From: Devosia ginsengisoli
Lineage (GTDB): Bacteria; Pseudomonadota; Alphaproteobacteria; Rhizobiales; Devosiaceae
DNA length: 64,000 nt
Direction of reading: 5' to 3'
Assembly (NCBI RefSeq): GCF_024707105.1
Contig: NZ_JANQAJ010000009.1
Coordinates: forward strand, 574,501-638,500
The position numbers and the translations under genes are program-made. This document shows, one piece after another, positions 35,138-43,409 of the stretch (positions within the stretch are counted from its first letter, which is position 1; each line of letters opens with the position of its first letter). Under the pieces are notes generated by a model. It was not told the DNA's origin, did not search any database, and saw only the letters and a list, made by a program, of their open reading frames with translations.

Positions 35138-36373
35138 ATGACCGCACCGGTTTTCGGCATGACTTTCTCGCGCCCCGAAAACGAGGCGTTGCCAGCACTG
35201 GGGGCCGACTTCTCGAAAGCCCTGGTGATCGAGACGTCGGAAGATGCCACGGCGCTGACCTATCCTCTCAATACGCCCGTGCGGATCTCGACCAGTGACC
35301 CCGCCATGATCACGGCGCTCGGCACCGGCCTGCTCGCCGATGCGGTGAAGGCGATCGCCGCGCAGCTGGGCGGGCTCAATGCCGGCGCCGACGTGACGGT
35401 GATCCGCGTCAAGGAAGAGGCGACGGTGGCCCTGACCGTGGCCAATATCGTCGCCGCCCTGGCGCCGACCGCCATCGCCGAAATTGCTTCGGCCACCGGC
35501 GCCACGCCGCGCCTGGTCTGGGTCGGTCGCACCAGCTGGCAGGCCGATGCCGAAACGCCCAACCCGATCTGGGCGGCCCTGCCGATCGCCTGCGAAAAGC
35601 TGCTGGCCGTGGCCGTAGTCGACGTGGATCCGGACGCCAAGGCGGACGCGATCACGCAGCGCGAGGCCTTCAATTCCGAGCGCATCCTGCCGATCGGCGT
35701 CGCGGCCCGCGTCTTTGAAGATGCCGTGCTGGTCACCCGCGCGATGGGGCCGCGCATTATCGGCCTGATGATCCGCGTCGATAACCTGTTCGGCGGCAAG
35801 CCGTTCAACCCGTTTGCCAACCGGCCGGTGCTGGGCCTGTCTGGAGTATCCCGCAAGATCCCGTTCTCGCTGCTCGACGGCTCGACCGAAGGCCAGCAGA
35901 TGCTGGAAAGCGAAGTGTCGATCGTGGTGCAGGGCGAAACCGGCGTTGATGGCGCGGTCGCCGATGGCGGCTTCGTGTTCATCGGCACCGACAACACCAC
36001 GACGGGCGAACTGTGGAAGCAGATCCACCAGGTGCGAGGCGCCGATTACCTGACGGTCAAGATCATGGAGATCACCCGCCAGTTTCTCGGCAAGAAGATC
36101 TCGGCGGATTCGGTCGAGGCCTGGATCAACTCGATCAAGTTCATGCTGCGCGACCACAAGGCCGACGATGACATCATCGGCTCCGACGTGCAGTTCCGCG
36201 CCGACAAGAACAGCCCCGAAAGCATCCGCCTGGGGCATTTGACGGTCAACCTCGGGATCGAGCCGGTGCCGGCCTTCAAGGTCGCCAACCACGAAGTGGC
36301 ACGCTACCGGCCGGCGCTCGACGCGCTGGTCGGCGAGATCATTGCCCGCCTGAATTCGGTCGCCAGCACCTAG
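35138..36373 (+). CDS. Contractile tail sheath protein
   Basis: 411 residues, close to P2 FI (396). Recognised by LIETSEDATALTYPLNTPVR, WAALPIACEKLLAVAVVDVD, PIGVAARVFEDAVLVTRAMG and the C-terminal RLGHLTVNLGIEPVPAFKV. Forms the contractile cylinder around the tube. ACAAGGAGA lies before ATG 35138. Confidence 0.93.
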   Translation: MTAPVFGMTFSRPENEALPALGADFSKALVIETSEDATALTYPLNTPVRISTSDPAMITALGTGLLADAVKAIAAQLGGLNAGADVTVIRVKEEATVALTVANIVAALAPTAIAEIASATGATPRLVWVGRTSWQADAETPNPIWAALPIACEKLLAVAVVDVDPDAKADAITQREAFNSERILPIGVAARVFEDAVLVTRAMGPRIIGLMIRVDNLFGGKPFNPFANRPVLGLSGVSRKIPFSLLDGSTEGQQMLESEVSIVVQGETGVDGAVADGGFVFIGTDNTTTGELWKQIHQVRGADYLTVKIMEITRQFLGKKISADSVEAWINSIKFMLRDHKADDDIIGSDVQFRADKNSPESIRLGHLTVNLGIEPVPAFKVANHEVARYRPALDALVGEIIARLNSVAST

Positions 36374-36393
36374 GCGTGGCGCCTGCCCCTTTG

Positions 36394-36416
36394 CCGGCCA
36401 GCATCCCGCTGGCCGG
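36394..36416 (+). repeat. Hairpin after the sheath gene, no T-run
   Basis: CCGGCCAGC-ATCCC-GCTGGCCGG, a perfect 9-bp stem 20 bases after the sheath stop and 31 bases before the tube ATG. It parallels the hairpin after the capsid gene. Confidence 0.65.
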
Positions 36417-36446
36417 TTCATTCGTTCCCGACATTGAGGATTTGAA

Positions 36447-36965
36447 ATGCAGCCGTTTTATCAGCTGACCGCCGTCGATGTGCGCCGCGCCGAGGAAGCG
36501 GGCACCTCGCGCGCCACCACGATCGACAAGCTCACCATTCCCGGCCTTTCGTTTGCTACCAGCGAATTCTCGCCCGGTGGCAGCGTGATGGCCGTCAAGT
36601 TCGTCCAGCCTCGCCTCGAGGCGCCCGAGCCCAAATTCAGCGTCAAGGGGCTGGATCTCGATATCTTTCGCGGCATGGGCGTGCGCGACCGCTGGGTGCT
36701 GGCTGGCGCCTATCGCGAAAAGCGGCCCGGTGGTGGCGGCACGGTGCCCGCGCGCTGCGTGATCGAGGCGGCGATCACCGCCTGGGAGCCCGATGAAAGC
36801 GACCCTGCCGAGCTGCAGGGTTGCAACCACACTTTCGCCGAGGTGACCCACCTTGAACTGACGCTGGACAGCAATGAGCTGTTCTATGTCGACCTGTTCG
36901 AGAGGGTGCTGCGCGTCAATGGGGTGGATCTGTTCGAGGAAGAGCGCCGGGCGCTGGGGGCTTAG
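36447..36965 (+). CDS. Major tail tube protein
   Basis: 172 residues, the same length as P2 FII. Pattern TIDKLTIPGLSFATSEFSPG, VMAVKFVQPRLEAPEPKFSV and FYVDLFERVLRVNGVDLFE fits the FII family. Builds the inner tube through which DNA passes. Confidence 0.92.
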   Translation: MQPFYQLTAVDVRRAEEAGTSRATTIDKLTIPGLSFATSEFSPGGSVMAVKFVQPRLEAPEPKFSVKGLDLDIFRGMGVRDRWVLAGAYREKRPGGGGTVPARCVIEAAITAWEPDESDPAELQGCNHTFAEVTHLELTLDSNELFYVDLFERVLRVNGVDLFEEERRALGA

Positions 36966-36968
36966 CCG

Positions 36969-37241
36969 ATGAAAAAGACAGTCACCGTGCCCCTCTCCGA
37001 AAAGGTCGAACACGACGGCAAGACCTATACCGAACTGACCTTCCGGCCGATGAAGGCGCGCGATGCGCTGGTGGCCGAAGGCGAGGAAAGCCAGGTCATG
37101 GCGGGCTACAAGCTCTTCGCCGCCCTGGCCGATGTTCCGGTCGAGGTTATCCTTGATCTCGAAATGGTCGACCTGGCCAAGGTGGGCGAGGGGGTCGCCC
37201 CCCTCATGGGAAAGTTGCCGGACATGACGACGGTGAACTAG
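36969..37241 (+). CDS. Tail assembly chaperone, short form (E/G-like)
   Basis: 90 residues (MKKTVTVPLSEKVEHDGKTY, YTELTFRPMKARDALV). P2 GpE-type / lambda G-type chaperone that coats the tape measure during tail assembly. Made by translation in the zero frame up to the TAG at 37239. The last codons contain the slippery site at 37208-37214. Confidence 0.88.
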   Translation: MKKTVTVPLSEKVEHDGKTYTELTFRPMKARDALVAEGEESQVMAGYKLFAALADVPVEVILDLEMVDLAKVGEGVAPLMGKLPDMTTVN

Positions 37242-37408
37242 GGGGCGGCGCGGCCGTTCCCTGGCGCGACGTGATCATGTCGGTTGCCCGCAACACGAAT
37301 ACCCCGATCGACCAGGTCGAAGAGTGGGAGATCGACAAGCTGATCAGCTACTCCAAGACGCTCTCGCGCCAGTTGGCGCGGGAGCGGGGAAAAAAGCGCC
37401 AAGCCTAA
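36969..37408 (+). CDS. Tail assembly chaperone, long -1 frameshift product (E+E'/GT-like)
   Basis: A -1 shift at GGGAAAG (37208-37214) joins codon AAG to GTT at 37214 and continues to TAA at 37406-37408, giving 146 residues. The added part reads PWRDVIMSVARNTNTPIDQV then EEWEIDKLISYSKTLSRQLA, a small helical domain of the kind seen in lambda gpGT and P2 E+E'. No separate start with a ribosome site is evident for this second frame. Needed in small amounts for tail assembly in the model phages. Confidence 0.83.
37208..37214 (+). promoter_or_regulatory. Programmed -1 frameshift site GGGAAAG
   Basis: In the zero frame the bases read G GGA AAG, the X XXY YYZ form; this is the same heptamer used at the lambda G/GT junction. 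Slippage gives GGG AAA and then GTT. Confidence 0.85.
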
Positions 37409-38067
37409 TTCGCGGGAAGGGACAGCAGCATGCCGCCAAAAACAGCGTCGTATGCGCCGCCCTTGAACGTGAGGTTTATCCTGTCGCCATCCTCGATCGA
37501 GAAGGCCCGGACCGCAAATCCGGTACCGTCCAGCTGGGCTCCACCCGCCAAAATCGGAATGGGGGCCCCGCTGTTGGCGCGAAGGCGGTACATGACCGGC
37601 TGCACGGCATCGATAGCAAGCATGTAGCTGACCTTCTGCATCGCGGCTTGAAGGGGGTCAAATCCCTTGCCGACATTGAGCTGGAGCGCATGCGAGAAGC
37701 CAGGCAGCAACTCATTGTCGATCGGCCAGATGTATAGGGCAAAGGCGTCGTCATGCCCGCCCGGCTCGCCGACATAGATCGGCAGCTCACCTTCGACGGT
37801 GATGGTGACCTGCGAGCTGTCGGCCACCATGTTGTAGTCCTCCAGTTCGAACGCATCCTCGACGATAGCTTGCACGCTGTCGAGTTGCGCCCGCTTCTCC
37901 TCGTCCAACGTACCAAAGCTCTCAAAGCGCGCGATGAAGCGGGCGGTGACATCATCGCCCGCCAGGGCGTCCTGAAGATCTTGGGTATCTACGCGAAGCT
38001 CTACTTCCTTGGCCTTGCAGCCTGCCAGAAGCAGAACGGCGGCCAGCACTATAAAAATCGTTTTCAT
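37405..38067 (-). CDS. Lipoprotein, reversed cargo (moron) gene
   Basis: 220 residues. The signal peptide MKTIFIVLAAVLLLAGCKA ends in a lipobox (LAGC), so the mature protein should be lipid-anchored on the periplasmic face. The body alternates helical (DTQDLQDALAGDDVTARFIA) and beta parts (QVTITVEGELPIYV; INLTFKGGAYDAVF). It has its own GGAGGGACAG ribosome site and lies on the minus strand between tail chaperone and tape measure, where all neighbours are on the plus strand. That arrangement and a seemingly lower GC content mark a moron, expressed in the lysogen and possibly altering the host surface. Family not recognised with confidence. Confidence 0.82.
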   Translation of the reverse strand: MKTIFIVLAAVLLLAGCKAKEVELRVDTQDLQDALAGDDVTARFIARFESFGTLDEEKRAQLDSVQAIVEDAFELEDYNMVADSSQVTITVEGELPIYVGEPGGHDDAFALYIWPIDNELLPGFSHALQLNVGKGFDPLQAAMQKVSYMLAIDAVQPVMYRLRANSGAPIPILAGGAQLDGTGFAVRAFSIEDGDRINLTFKGGAYDAVFGGMLLSLPAN

Positions 38068-38138
38068 CTGTCCCTCCGGTGGTGCGTCAAAGAAGGCGAA
38101 CCAGCCGCGAAAGTCCAGTCCTAAAGGTTTGCAACTAA

Positions 38139-40385
38139 ATGGGCGTTCTTACTTCCAAGCTGATCGTTGCGCTGATCGACCAGATCACGGCGCCGGCGCG
38201 CGGCGTGGCGCGGGTGATGACGAACCTGCAGGCCGCTTCGCGCGCCAATGCCATGCAGATGAACCAGGTGCGCGGCCAGATGGTCGATGCGGCCGCTGCA
38301 GCCTATGCGCTGGGCCGCGCCATTGCCGACCCGATCGGCAAGGCGGTGGCCTTCGAAAGCGCCATGGCTGATGTCGGCAAGGTTTCCGATTTCAGCGCCA
38401 GCGGCCTGGCCGCGTTCGGCCAGGATCTGCGCCGGCTGTCCATGTCGGAAATCCCGATGGCCGTCACCGAGCTGGCGGCACTGGCCGAGAATGCGGCGGC
38501 GTCCGGTATCGTCGATAGCGAGCTGCTGGACTTCACGCGTGGGACCGCGAAGGCGGCCCTGGCCTGGGGCGTTGCCGGTGCGCAGGCGGGCGAGGATCTG
38601 GCGAAGATCAAGACCGCCCTGCGGTTGAGCGTTTCCGAAACCATGCTGTTCGCCGATGCTATCAACCTGCTCGCCGACCGCACGGCTTCGACGGCGCCTG
38701 ACCTGACCAATTTTACGCGACGGGTTGCCGCCCAGGGTGAGTTCTTCGGTTTCAGCAAGGAAGAGACGCTGGCCTTCGGGTCGGCTATGATCTCGGCCGG
38801 CGCGGAATCGGAAGTAGCCGCCACGTCGTTCCGCAATATGGGCCGCGCCCTGACCAAGGGCACAAGCGCCACGGCGGCCCAGCAGCGTGCTTTCAAGCGC
38901 CTCGGCCTCGACGCCACCAAAGTGGCCAAGGGCATGCAGGAAGATGCCGTCGGCACCACGCTCGAAGTCATCAAGCGCCTCGGGCAGCTGCCGGCCGAAA
39001 TGCAGGCGGCGACCATGGGCGACCTGTTCGGTGATGAGGCCCGCGCCCTGGCGCCGCTGCTGGGCAACCTGCAGGGGCTGGAAACCACGCTGGGCTATGT
39101 CGCCGACGAAACGCAGTATGCCGGCAGCGTGGCGGAAGAATTCGCCAAGCGTGCCGCCACGACGGAATTCAACCTGCAGCGGCTCAAGAACCAGGTGGAC
39201 GGCATTGCGCTGGCCATCGGCAATGCGCTGCTGCCGGCCATCAATGGTGTGGCCGAGGCCGTTGGCCCTGTCATCATCGCCATGGCCGATTGGGCAGCGG
39301 CGAATCCCGAAATGGTGCTCGCCATCGTCTCGCTGGTTGGCGGGCTGGTAGCGCTGCGCGTGGCGGCGATCGCCACGCGGTGGGCTTTCCTGTTCATGAA
39401 AGGCGGGATCCTCGATGCCGCCCTGCTGATGACCAAGGGGGTGGCGGCATTCCTGGCCCTGGTCAATCCGCTCAACCTGGTCAAGAACGCCATCACGGCG
39501 CTGCGCTTGGTGCTGATGATGTCCGGGGTCGGGCTGGCCATAGCGGCGATCGCGGCGGCCGGCTTGTGGATCTACAATAACTGGTCGGGCCTCACCGCCT
39601 TTTTCGAGGGTTTCGGCCGTGGCTTCATGGCTGCGTTCGAACCATTGATGCCGGCGATCCAGCCGGTCATTGACGCCGGCCAGGCCATGCTCGATTGGGT
39701 CACGGCGCTGCTCGGGCCGGTCGATGCCAGCAATGAGGAATGGGCGAGCTGGGGCGAGACGGTCGGCACGCTGGTGGCCGGGGCCATTCTCAAGGTTATC
39801 GAGATCGGCAAGACATTGCTCGACTTCTATGTCGGCTTCTACCCGGCTGTTTATAACGCCATCGGCGACCTGATCGGGCTCGGCGGCCGGATCATGCAGA
39901 TGATTTGGGACGGTATCGCCGCCAAGTTCCAGGAAATGCTTGGCTGGTTCGCGCAATGGCCGGGCATGATCCTCGACGCGATCGGCAAGATCGACCTGTC
40001 GTCGGCCTTCACCGGCTGGATACCCGGCATGGGTGGCGCGATCACCGCTCCTGTGCAGGGCAATGGCGGGCATACGCTCTACCCTGTCGGCCAGGCACCC
40101 GGCGTTGCCGGCGCCCGGGCGGCGGGTGGAGCGATCGCCAGCGGCCAGACCTACCTGGTCGGCGAGCATGGCCCCGAACTGGTGACGCCTGGCCGCAGCG
40201 GCTACGTGCACGATGCCGGCGCCACTGCCGGCATGCTGGGCGCATCGGTGTCGGTCAGCGTCGGCGACATCATCGTGCAGGGCGGCTCGGATCCGCAGGC
40301 CACGGCCGAGGCCGTGCTGCAGATGCTGGAACGCCGGCTCAAGGATGCGCTGGGCGGGATCTATGCCGATATCGAATTCGCATAA
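38139..40385 (+). CDS. Tape measure protein (TP901 family)
   Basis: 748 residues; sets tail length. The N-terminus has the TP901 core (VAFESAMADVGKVSDFSASG; MPMAVTELAALAENAA-like repeats; LADRTASTAPDLTNFTRRVA). Two or three hydrophobic stretches sit in the middle (MVLAIVSLVGGLVALRVAAI; VLMMSGVGLAIAAIAAAGLW). The C-terminus has the frequent GQTYLVGEHGPELVTPGRSG motif. No good ribosome site is seen right at the ATG. Confidence 0.93.
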   Translation: MGVLTSKLIVALIDQITAPARGVARVMTNLQAASRANAMQMNQVRGQMVDAAAAAYALGRAIADPIGKAVAFESAMADVGKVSDFSASGLAAFGQDLRRLSMSEIPMAVTELAALAENAAASGIVDSELLDFTRGTAKAALAWGVAGAQAGEDLAKIKTALRLSVSETMLFADAINLLADRTASTAPDLTNFTRRVAAQGEFFGFSKEETLAFGSAMISAGAESEVAATSFRNMGRALTKGTSATAAQQRAFKRLGLDATKVAKGMQEDAVGTTLEVIKRLGQLPAEMQAATMGDLFGDEARALAPLLGNLQGLETTLGYVADETQYAGSVAEEFAKRAATTEFNLQRLKNQVDGIALAIGNALLPAINGVAEAVGPVIIAMADWAAANPEMVLAIVSLVGGLVALRVAAIATRWAFLFMKGGILDAALLMTKGVAAFLALVNPLNLVKNAITALRLVLMMSGVGLAIAAIAAAGLWIYNNWSGLTAFFEGFGRGFMAAFEPLMPAIQPVIDAGQAMLDWVTALLGPVDASNEEWASWGETVGTLVAGAILKVIEIGKTLLDFYVGFYPAVYNAIGDLIGLGGRIMQMIWDGIAAKFQEMLGWFAQWPGMILDAIGKIDLSSAFTGWIPGMGGAITAPVQGNGGHTLYPVGQAPGVAGARAAGGAIASGQTYLVGEHGPELVTPGRSGYVHDAGATAGMLGASVSVSVGDIIVQGGSDPQATAEAVLQMLERRLKDALGGIYADIEFA

Positions 40386-40396
40386 GGGGGATGGCG

Positions 40397-40843
40397 ATGC
40401 TTTTCCAGATCGGGCCGCTGACGCTCGACACGATTCCGTTTGCGGCCGAGAGCTTCGGCCGCAATGCGGGCGCCGACCTCGCCACCAAGCCAGTCATGGG
40501 CGGGCTGCAGCCCCGCGAATTCATGGGCGAGGCCGACGAGTCGATCACCATTTCCGGCCAGCTCCTGCCGACCAAGCTCGGCGGCCTGACTGAGCTGGAA
40601 CTGGCTTTCAGCCTCTCGGCTTCGGCCACCAAGGTGCCGCTGATGCGGGGCGATGGCCGCATGCTGGGCTGGTATGTGATCGAAAAGGTGAGCGAGCAGC
40701 ATGCCGACCTCACCCGGTTCGGCGTGGGTTTCGTGGTGCGCTACACCCTCAACCTGATCAAGGTCAGCACCGATGGGGCGGTGGGCGGCGCCCAGGCGGG
40801 TGGCCTGGTCGGCATGCTGCTCAACCTGTTCGAGGCGCTGTGA
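40397..40843 (+). CDS. Tail protein U
   Basis: 148 residues, P2 GpU family (MLFQIGPLTLDTIPFAAES; MLGWYVIEKVSEQHADLTRF). ATG 40397 is preferred because AAGGGG lies seven bases upstream; ATG 40391 is only one base from it. Involved in tail completion. Confidence 0.87.
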   Translation: MLFQIGPLTLDTIPFAAESFGRNAGADLATKPVMGGLQPREFMGEADESITISGQLLPTKLGGLTELELAFSLSASATKVPLMRGDGRMLGWYVIEKVSEQHADLTRFGVGFVVRYTLNLIKVSTDGAVGGAQAGGLVGMLLNLFEAL

Positions 40844-41070
40844 TGATCGATATCAAGGTTCAACGATCCCGCACCACGCTGGATCTGCTGCTCTGGCGGC
40901 AGCACGGCATTGTCGGCATGGCCATGCTCGAAGAGACGCTGGAACTCAATCCGGGCGTGGCCGATCTCGGCGCCGAGTTGCCGATCGGCACGTCGGTGCA
41001 ATTGCCCGACCTGCCGGCGCCGGCGCCGGTCCAGGTGACGAAGGTAATCGATCTGTTTGGGGAAGACTGA
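40843..41070 (+). CDS. Tail protein X
   Basis: 75 residues from ATG 40843, sharing one base with the U stop. P2 GpX family, a short LysM-like protein (LDLLLWRQHGIVGMAMLEET; LPIGTSVQLPDLPAPA). In P2 X joins tail genes needed for a functional baseplate tip. Confidence 0.87.
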   Translation: MIDIKVQRSRTTLDLLLWRQHGIVGMAMLEETLELNPGVADLGAELPIGTSVQLPDLPAPAPVQVTKVIDLFGED

Positions 41071-42155
41071 TGTGGCCGACGCGATTCCCGGATGCGGGCT
41101 GGACTGTCAAATGGGGGGTGATCCTCGACGGGCAGGATCTGACCACGGCATGGGCGCCGACGCTGATCGATATTTCGGTGACCGACAAGGCGGGCGAAGC
41201 GTCGGACAGCTGCAGCCTGACGATCGACGACACCGATGGCAAGGTGCGCATGCCCGCCAAGCGCATGCCCCTTGTCGTCATGCTTGAGGGTGCGCGTGTC
41301 TTTCGCGGTTTCGTCGAGAAGGTCGAAAGCTCGGGGTCGCGTGGCGCCGGCCGGCTGCTCAAGGTCCAGGCCAAGGGCTTCGATACCGGGGGCAAGGCCA
41401 AGGAACCGCAGGCCTTTCACCTCGACGATACCGATCTTGACGGCTATCTCACCCGGCTCGCCCAGGGCGCCGGCATCGGCATCACGGTCGATCCGGATCT
41501 CGGCGCGCTGCAGCAGGATTACTGGTCAGCCGATGGGGAGAGCTTCATTGCGATCGGCGAGAGGCTGGCGCGCAAGTTCGGCGGCACGTTCAAGATCCGC
41601 GGCGACCAGGCCATCTTTGCCAAGCGTGGTGGCGGCCTGTCACCGGGCGGCCTGGCGCTGGGGGTGACCGAAGCCGTATTCGGCGAGAACCTGATCGACT
41701 GGTCGATCACGCCCAAGGATCCGCGCCGCAAGTTTTCGGCGGGCAAGGCGCGCTGGTTCGACCGGCCGAGTGCATCGTTCAAGGAAAGCGATCTCGATTT
41801 CGGCAATGCGGATCTCGACGCGTTGCACCTGGTGCGCACCCTGTCAGCCGATGAGAGCGAGGCCGATGCCGTTCTCGATGCCCGCAAGCGGGATGGGGAA
41901 CGCGAGGGCGGCTCCGGCTCGGTAAAGCTCGACCTTGCTGTCGGCGCCGTGGTCGAGGGGCAATGCCGGATCGCCGGCGCCCGGCCCGGTATCGACGGCA
42001 CCTATCTGATCGAGACGGTGAAACACAGCGCCAGCCGCAGCGGCGGCGCCACGACGGCGCTGGATCTCAAGCAGCCGGGCGGTGGCGCCGGCAAGGATAG
42101 CCGCAAGGCCGGTGAACCGGCCTTCGCCCTGCCCAGCCACGAAACCCTGGGCTAG
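41070..42155 (+). CDS. Late control D / baseplate hub protein
   Basis: 361 residues from ATG 41070, again with one-base overlap. P2 GpD family (WGVILDGQDLTTAWAPTLID; AKRMPLVVMLEGARVFRGFV; WSITPKDPRRKFSAGKARWF), structurally the hub at the baseplate centre. Ends two bases past the stop of the opposite-strand gene, so the two genes converge tail to tail. Confidence 0.9.
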   Translation: MWPTRFPDAGWTVKWGVILDGQDLTTAWAPTLIDISVTDKAGEASDSCSLTIDDTDGKVRMPAKRMPLVVMLEGARVFRGFVEKVESSGSRGAGRLLKVQAKGFDTGGKAKEPQAFHLDDTDLDGYLTRLAQGAGIGITVDPDLGALQQDYWSADGESFIAIGERLARKFGGTFKIRGDQAIFAKRGGGLSPGGLALGVTEAVFGENLIDWSITPKDPRRKFSAGKARWFDRPSASFKESDLDFGNADLDALHLVRTLSADESEADAVLDARKRDGEREGGSGSVKLDLAVGAVVEGQCRIAGARPGIDGTYLIETVKHSASRSGGATTALDLKQPGGGAGKDSRKAGEPAFALPSHETLG

Positions 42156-42446
42156 AACTTCCGCAGGATCGCCTCGATCTTGGCGCGCTTCCCCCTCGGG
42201 CGCCACCTGCCAGAGATCGACCAGAATGTGCTGGACGGATTCACGGGCGGCCAGCGCTTCCTCGGCGCGAGCCGGATCCCGGTGCAGGCTTTCGCGATGA
42301 TAGTCGTGCATCGCCTTTCTGCACCGGATGATCAGCTGATCCACCTCTTGCGGTGACAGATCCGCATAGGGCGTTGGTTCGCCGCCGATATCGATCGGCT
42401 CGCCGACCAGCACCGCTAGCGACCGTGTGTCTGGCACCCTGACCAT
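42152..42446 (-). pseudogene. Small hypothetical phage protein on minus strand, frame broken at C5 run 42191
   Basis: About 97 residues when rejoined (MVRVPDTRSLAVLVGEPIDI; SPQEVDQLIIRCRKAMHDYH). In the sequenced frame the end runs far into the D gene; removing one G from the five-G run (42191-42195 on the plus strand) gives the ending EGKRAKIEAILRKF and a TAG at 42152-42154. That stop falls exactly at the end of the D gene, which supports the correction. Only reversed gene at this point of the late operon. Confidence 0.62.
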
Positions 42447-42457
42447 AGCAACCCCCA

Positions 42458-42486
42458 AGCCTCGCCCCATCGGCGGGGCTTTTTTT
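42458..42486 (+). terminator. Rho-independent terminator before lysis genes
   Basis: AGCCTCGCC-CCATC-GGCGGGGCT followed by a run of seven T. The stem is nine pairs with one G-T. It lies between the tail genes and the endolysin gene, and would also overlap the promoter side of the reversed gene at 42152-42446. Confidence 0.85.
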
Positions 42487-42501
42487 CATGGAGAAAATGG
42501 A

Positions 42502-42996
42502 ATGAGCAACTGGCCGAAGCAATCCCAGATGGCCGCCTTTTTCGGCAATCCGGATACGAACAATGACGGCGTGGCCGATCTCAAGTGGCAGCAGGATAAC
42601 CTCACGGCGATCGAGCCGCCCTATCCGATGTTCTACGCCGGCAAGCCGGTGCGCAAGATCACCTGCCACGTCAAGGTTGCCGACAGCCTGATGCGCATCC
42701 TCACCAAGATCGGCGACAGCTTCACCGAGGCCGAACGCAAGCAGTATGGCCTCGACCAGTATGGCGGCGTGTTCAATTTCCGCCCCAAGCGCGCCGGCAC
42801 CAGTCTTTCGACGCATGCCTATGCCTGCGCGATCGACCTTGCCGCCACGCTGAACCCGTTCCGCGCCAAGTATGGCAGCCGCCCGAACATGATGCCGATG
42901 GCCGCGGTGAAGATCTTCGAGGCCGAAGGCTGGATTTGGGGCGGCCTTTGGTCGAATGGCGATGCCATGCACTTCCAGGCGGCGACGATCGGATGA
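42502..42996 (+). CDS. Endolysin, M15-type D,D-/L,D-peptidase
   Basis: 164 residues from ATG 42502, with GGAGAAAATGG upstream. Zinc peptidase that cuts peptidoglycan stem peptides. The metal site is seen as SLSTHAYACAIDL (SxHxxGxAxD-like, with Ala-Cys at the middle) and the catalytic end as WGGLWSNGDAMHFQ. The first residues QMAAFFGNPDTNND are usual for this phage endolysin type. No signal peptide, so it needs a holin. Confidence 0.88.
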   Translation: MSNWPKQSQMAAFFGNPDTNNDGVADLKWQQDNLTAIEPPYPMFYAGKPVRKITCHVKVADSLMRILTKIGDSFTEAERKQYGLDQYGGVFNFRPKRAGTSLSTHAYACAIDLAATLNPFRAKYGSRPNMMPMAAVKIFEAEGWIWGGLWSNGDAMHFQAATIG

Positions 42997-43409
42997 TCGG
43001 CCAGCTTCGCATGGGCACTGTGCTCGCGGCCCTCGCTGTGGCGGGGGTTGCGGGCACGGCCGGCTGGCTGGCGCGCGGGCTGGTGGTCGATCGTATCGAG
43101 ATCCCGCGCGTGATCGAGCAGCAGGCCGAGATCTGCGAGCAGGTGGCCGAGCGCCACGCGGCCGAGGCCGTGACGGCCGAGCAGCTGCGCCAGTTCAAGA
43201 TCGGCGAGGCGGCCTGGGACCGCTTCAATCAACAGAGCCAGGCGGCGGCCGACGACGCCCAGGCAAAGCAGGACGTGTTGGAACTGGAGCTGGAACGCTA
43301 TGCGCAACGGGCGCGGGATGCTGGGCGCGTTTGCGCTCTCGACGATGCTGATCTTGAGCTTATCGGGGTGCGCCAAGCCGCCGAGCCGGCTGGCCCAGGC
43401 GGCCGCTGA
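42993..43409 (+). CDS. Rz-like inner-membrane spanin
   Basis: 138 residues with an N-terminal hydrophobic helix (VLAALAVAGVAGTAGWLARG) followed by long coiled coil (VTAEQLRQFKIGEAAWDRFN; DVLELELERYAQRARDAG). Matches the i-spanin layout. ATGA overlap with the endolysin; a lipoprotein frame is embedded in its 3' part. Confidence 0.78.
   Translation: MIGQLRMGTVLAALAVAGVAGTAGWLARGLVVDRIEIPRVIEQQAEICEQVAERHAAEAVTAEQLRQFKIGEAAWDRFNQQSQAAADDAQAKQDVLELELERYAQRARDAGRVCALDDADLELIGVRQAAEPAGPGGR

Noticed and set aside
38121..40211. 696-residue ORF on the minus strand
   Set aside because: Antisense of the tape measure gene in a GC-rich genome; rich in His, Arg and Gln with no fold-like pattern.
41844..42470. 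208-residue minus-strand gene overlapping gene D
   Set aside because: Only the first 85 or so residues are protein-like; one-base correction at the C5 run ends the gene exactly at the D stop.
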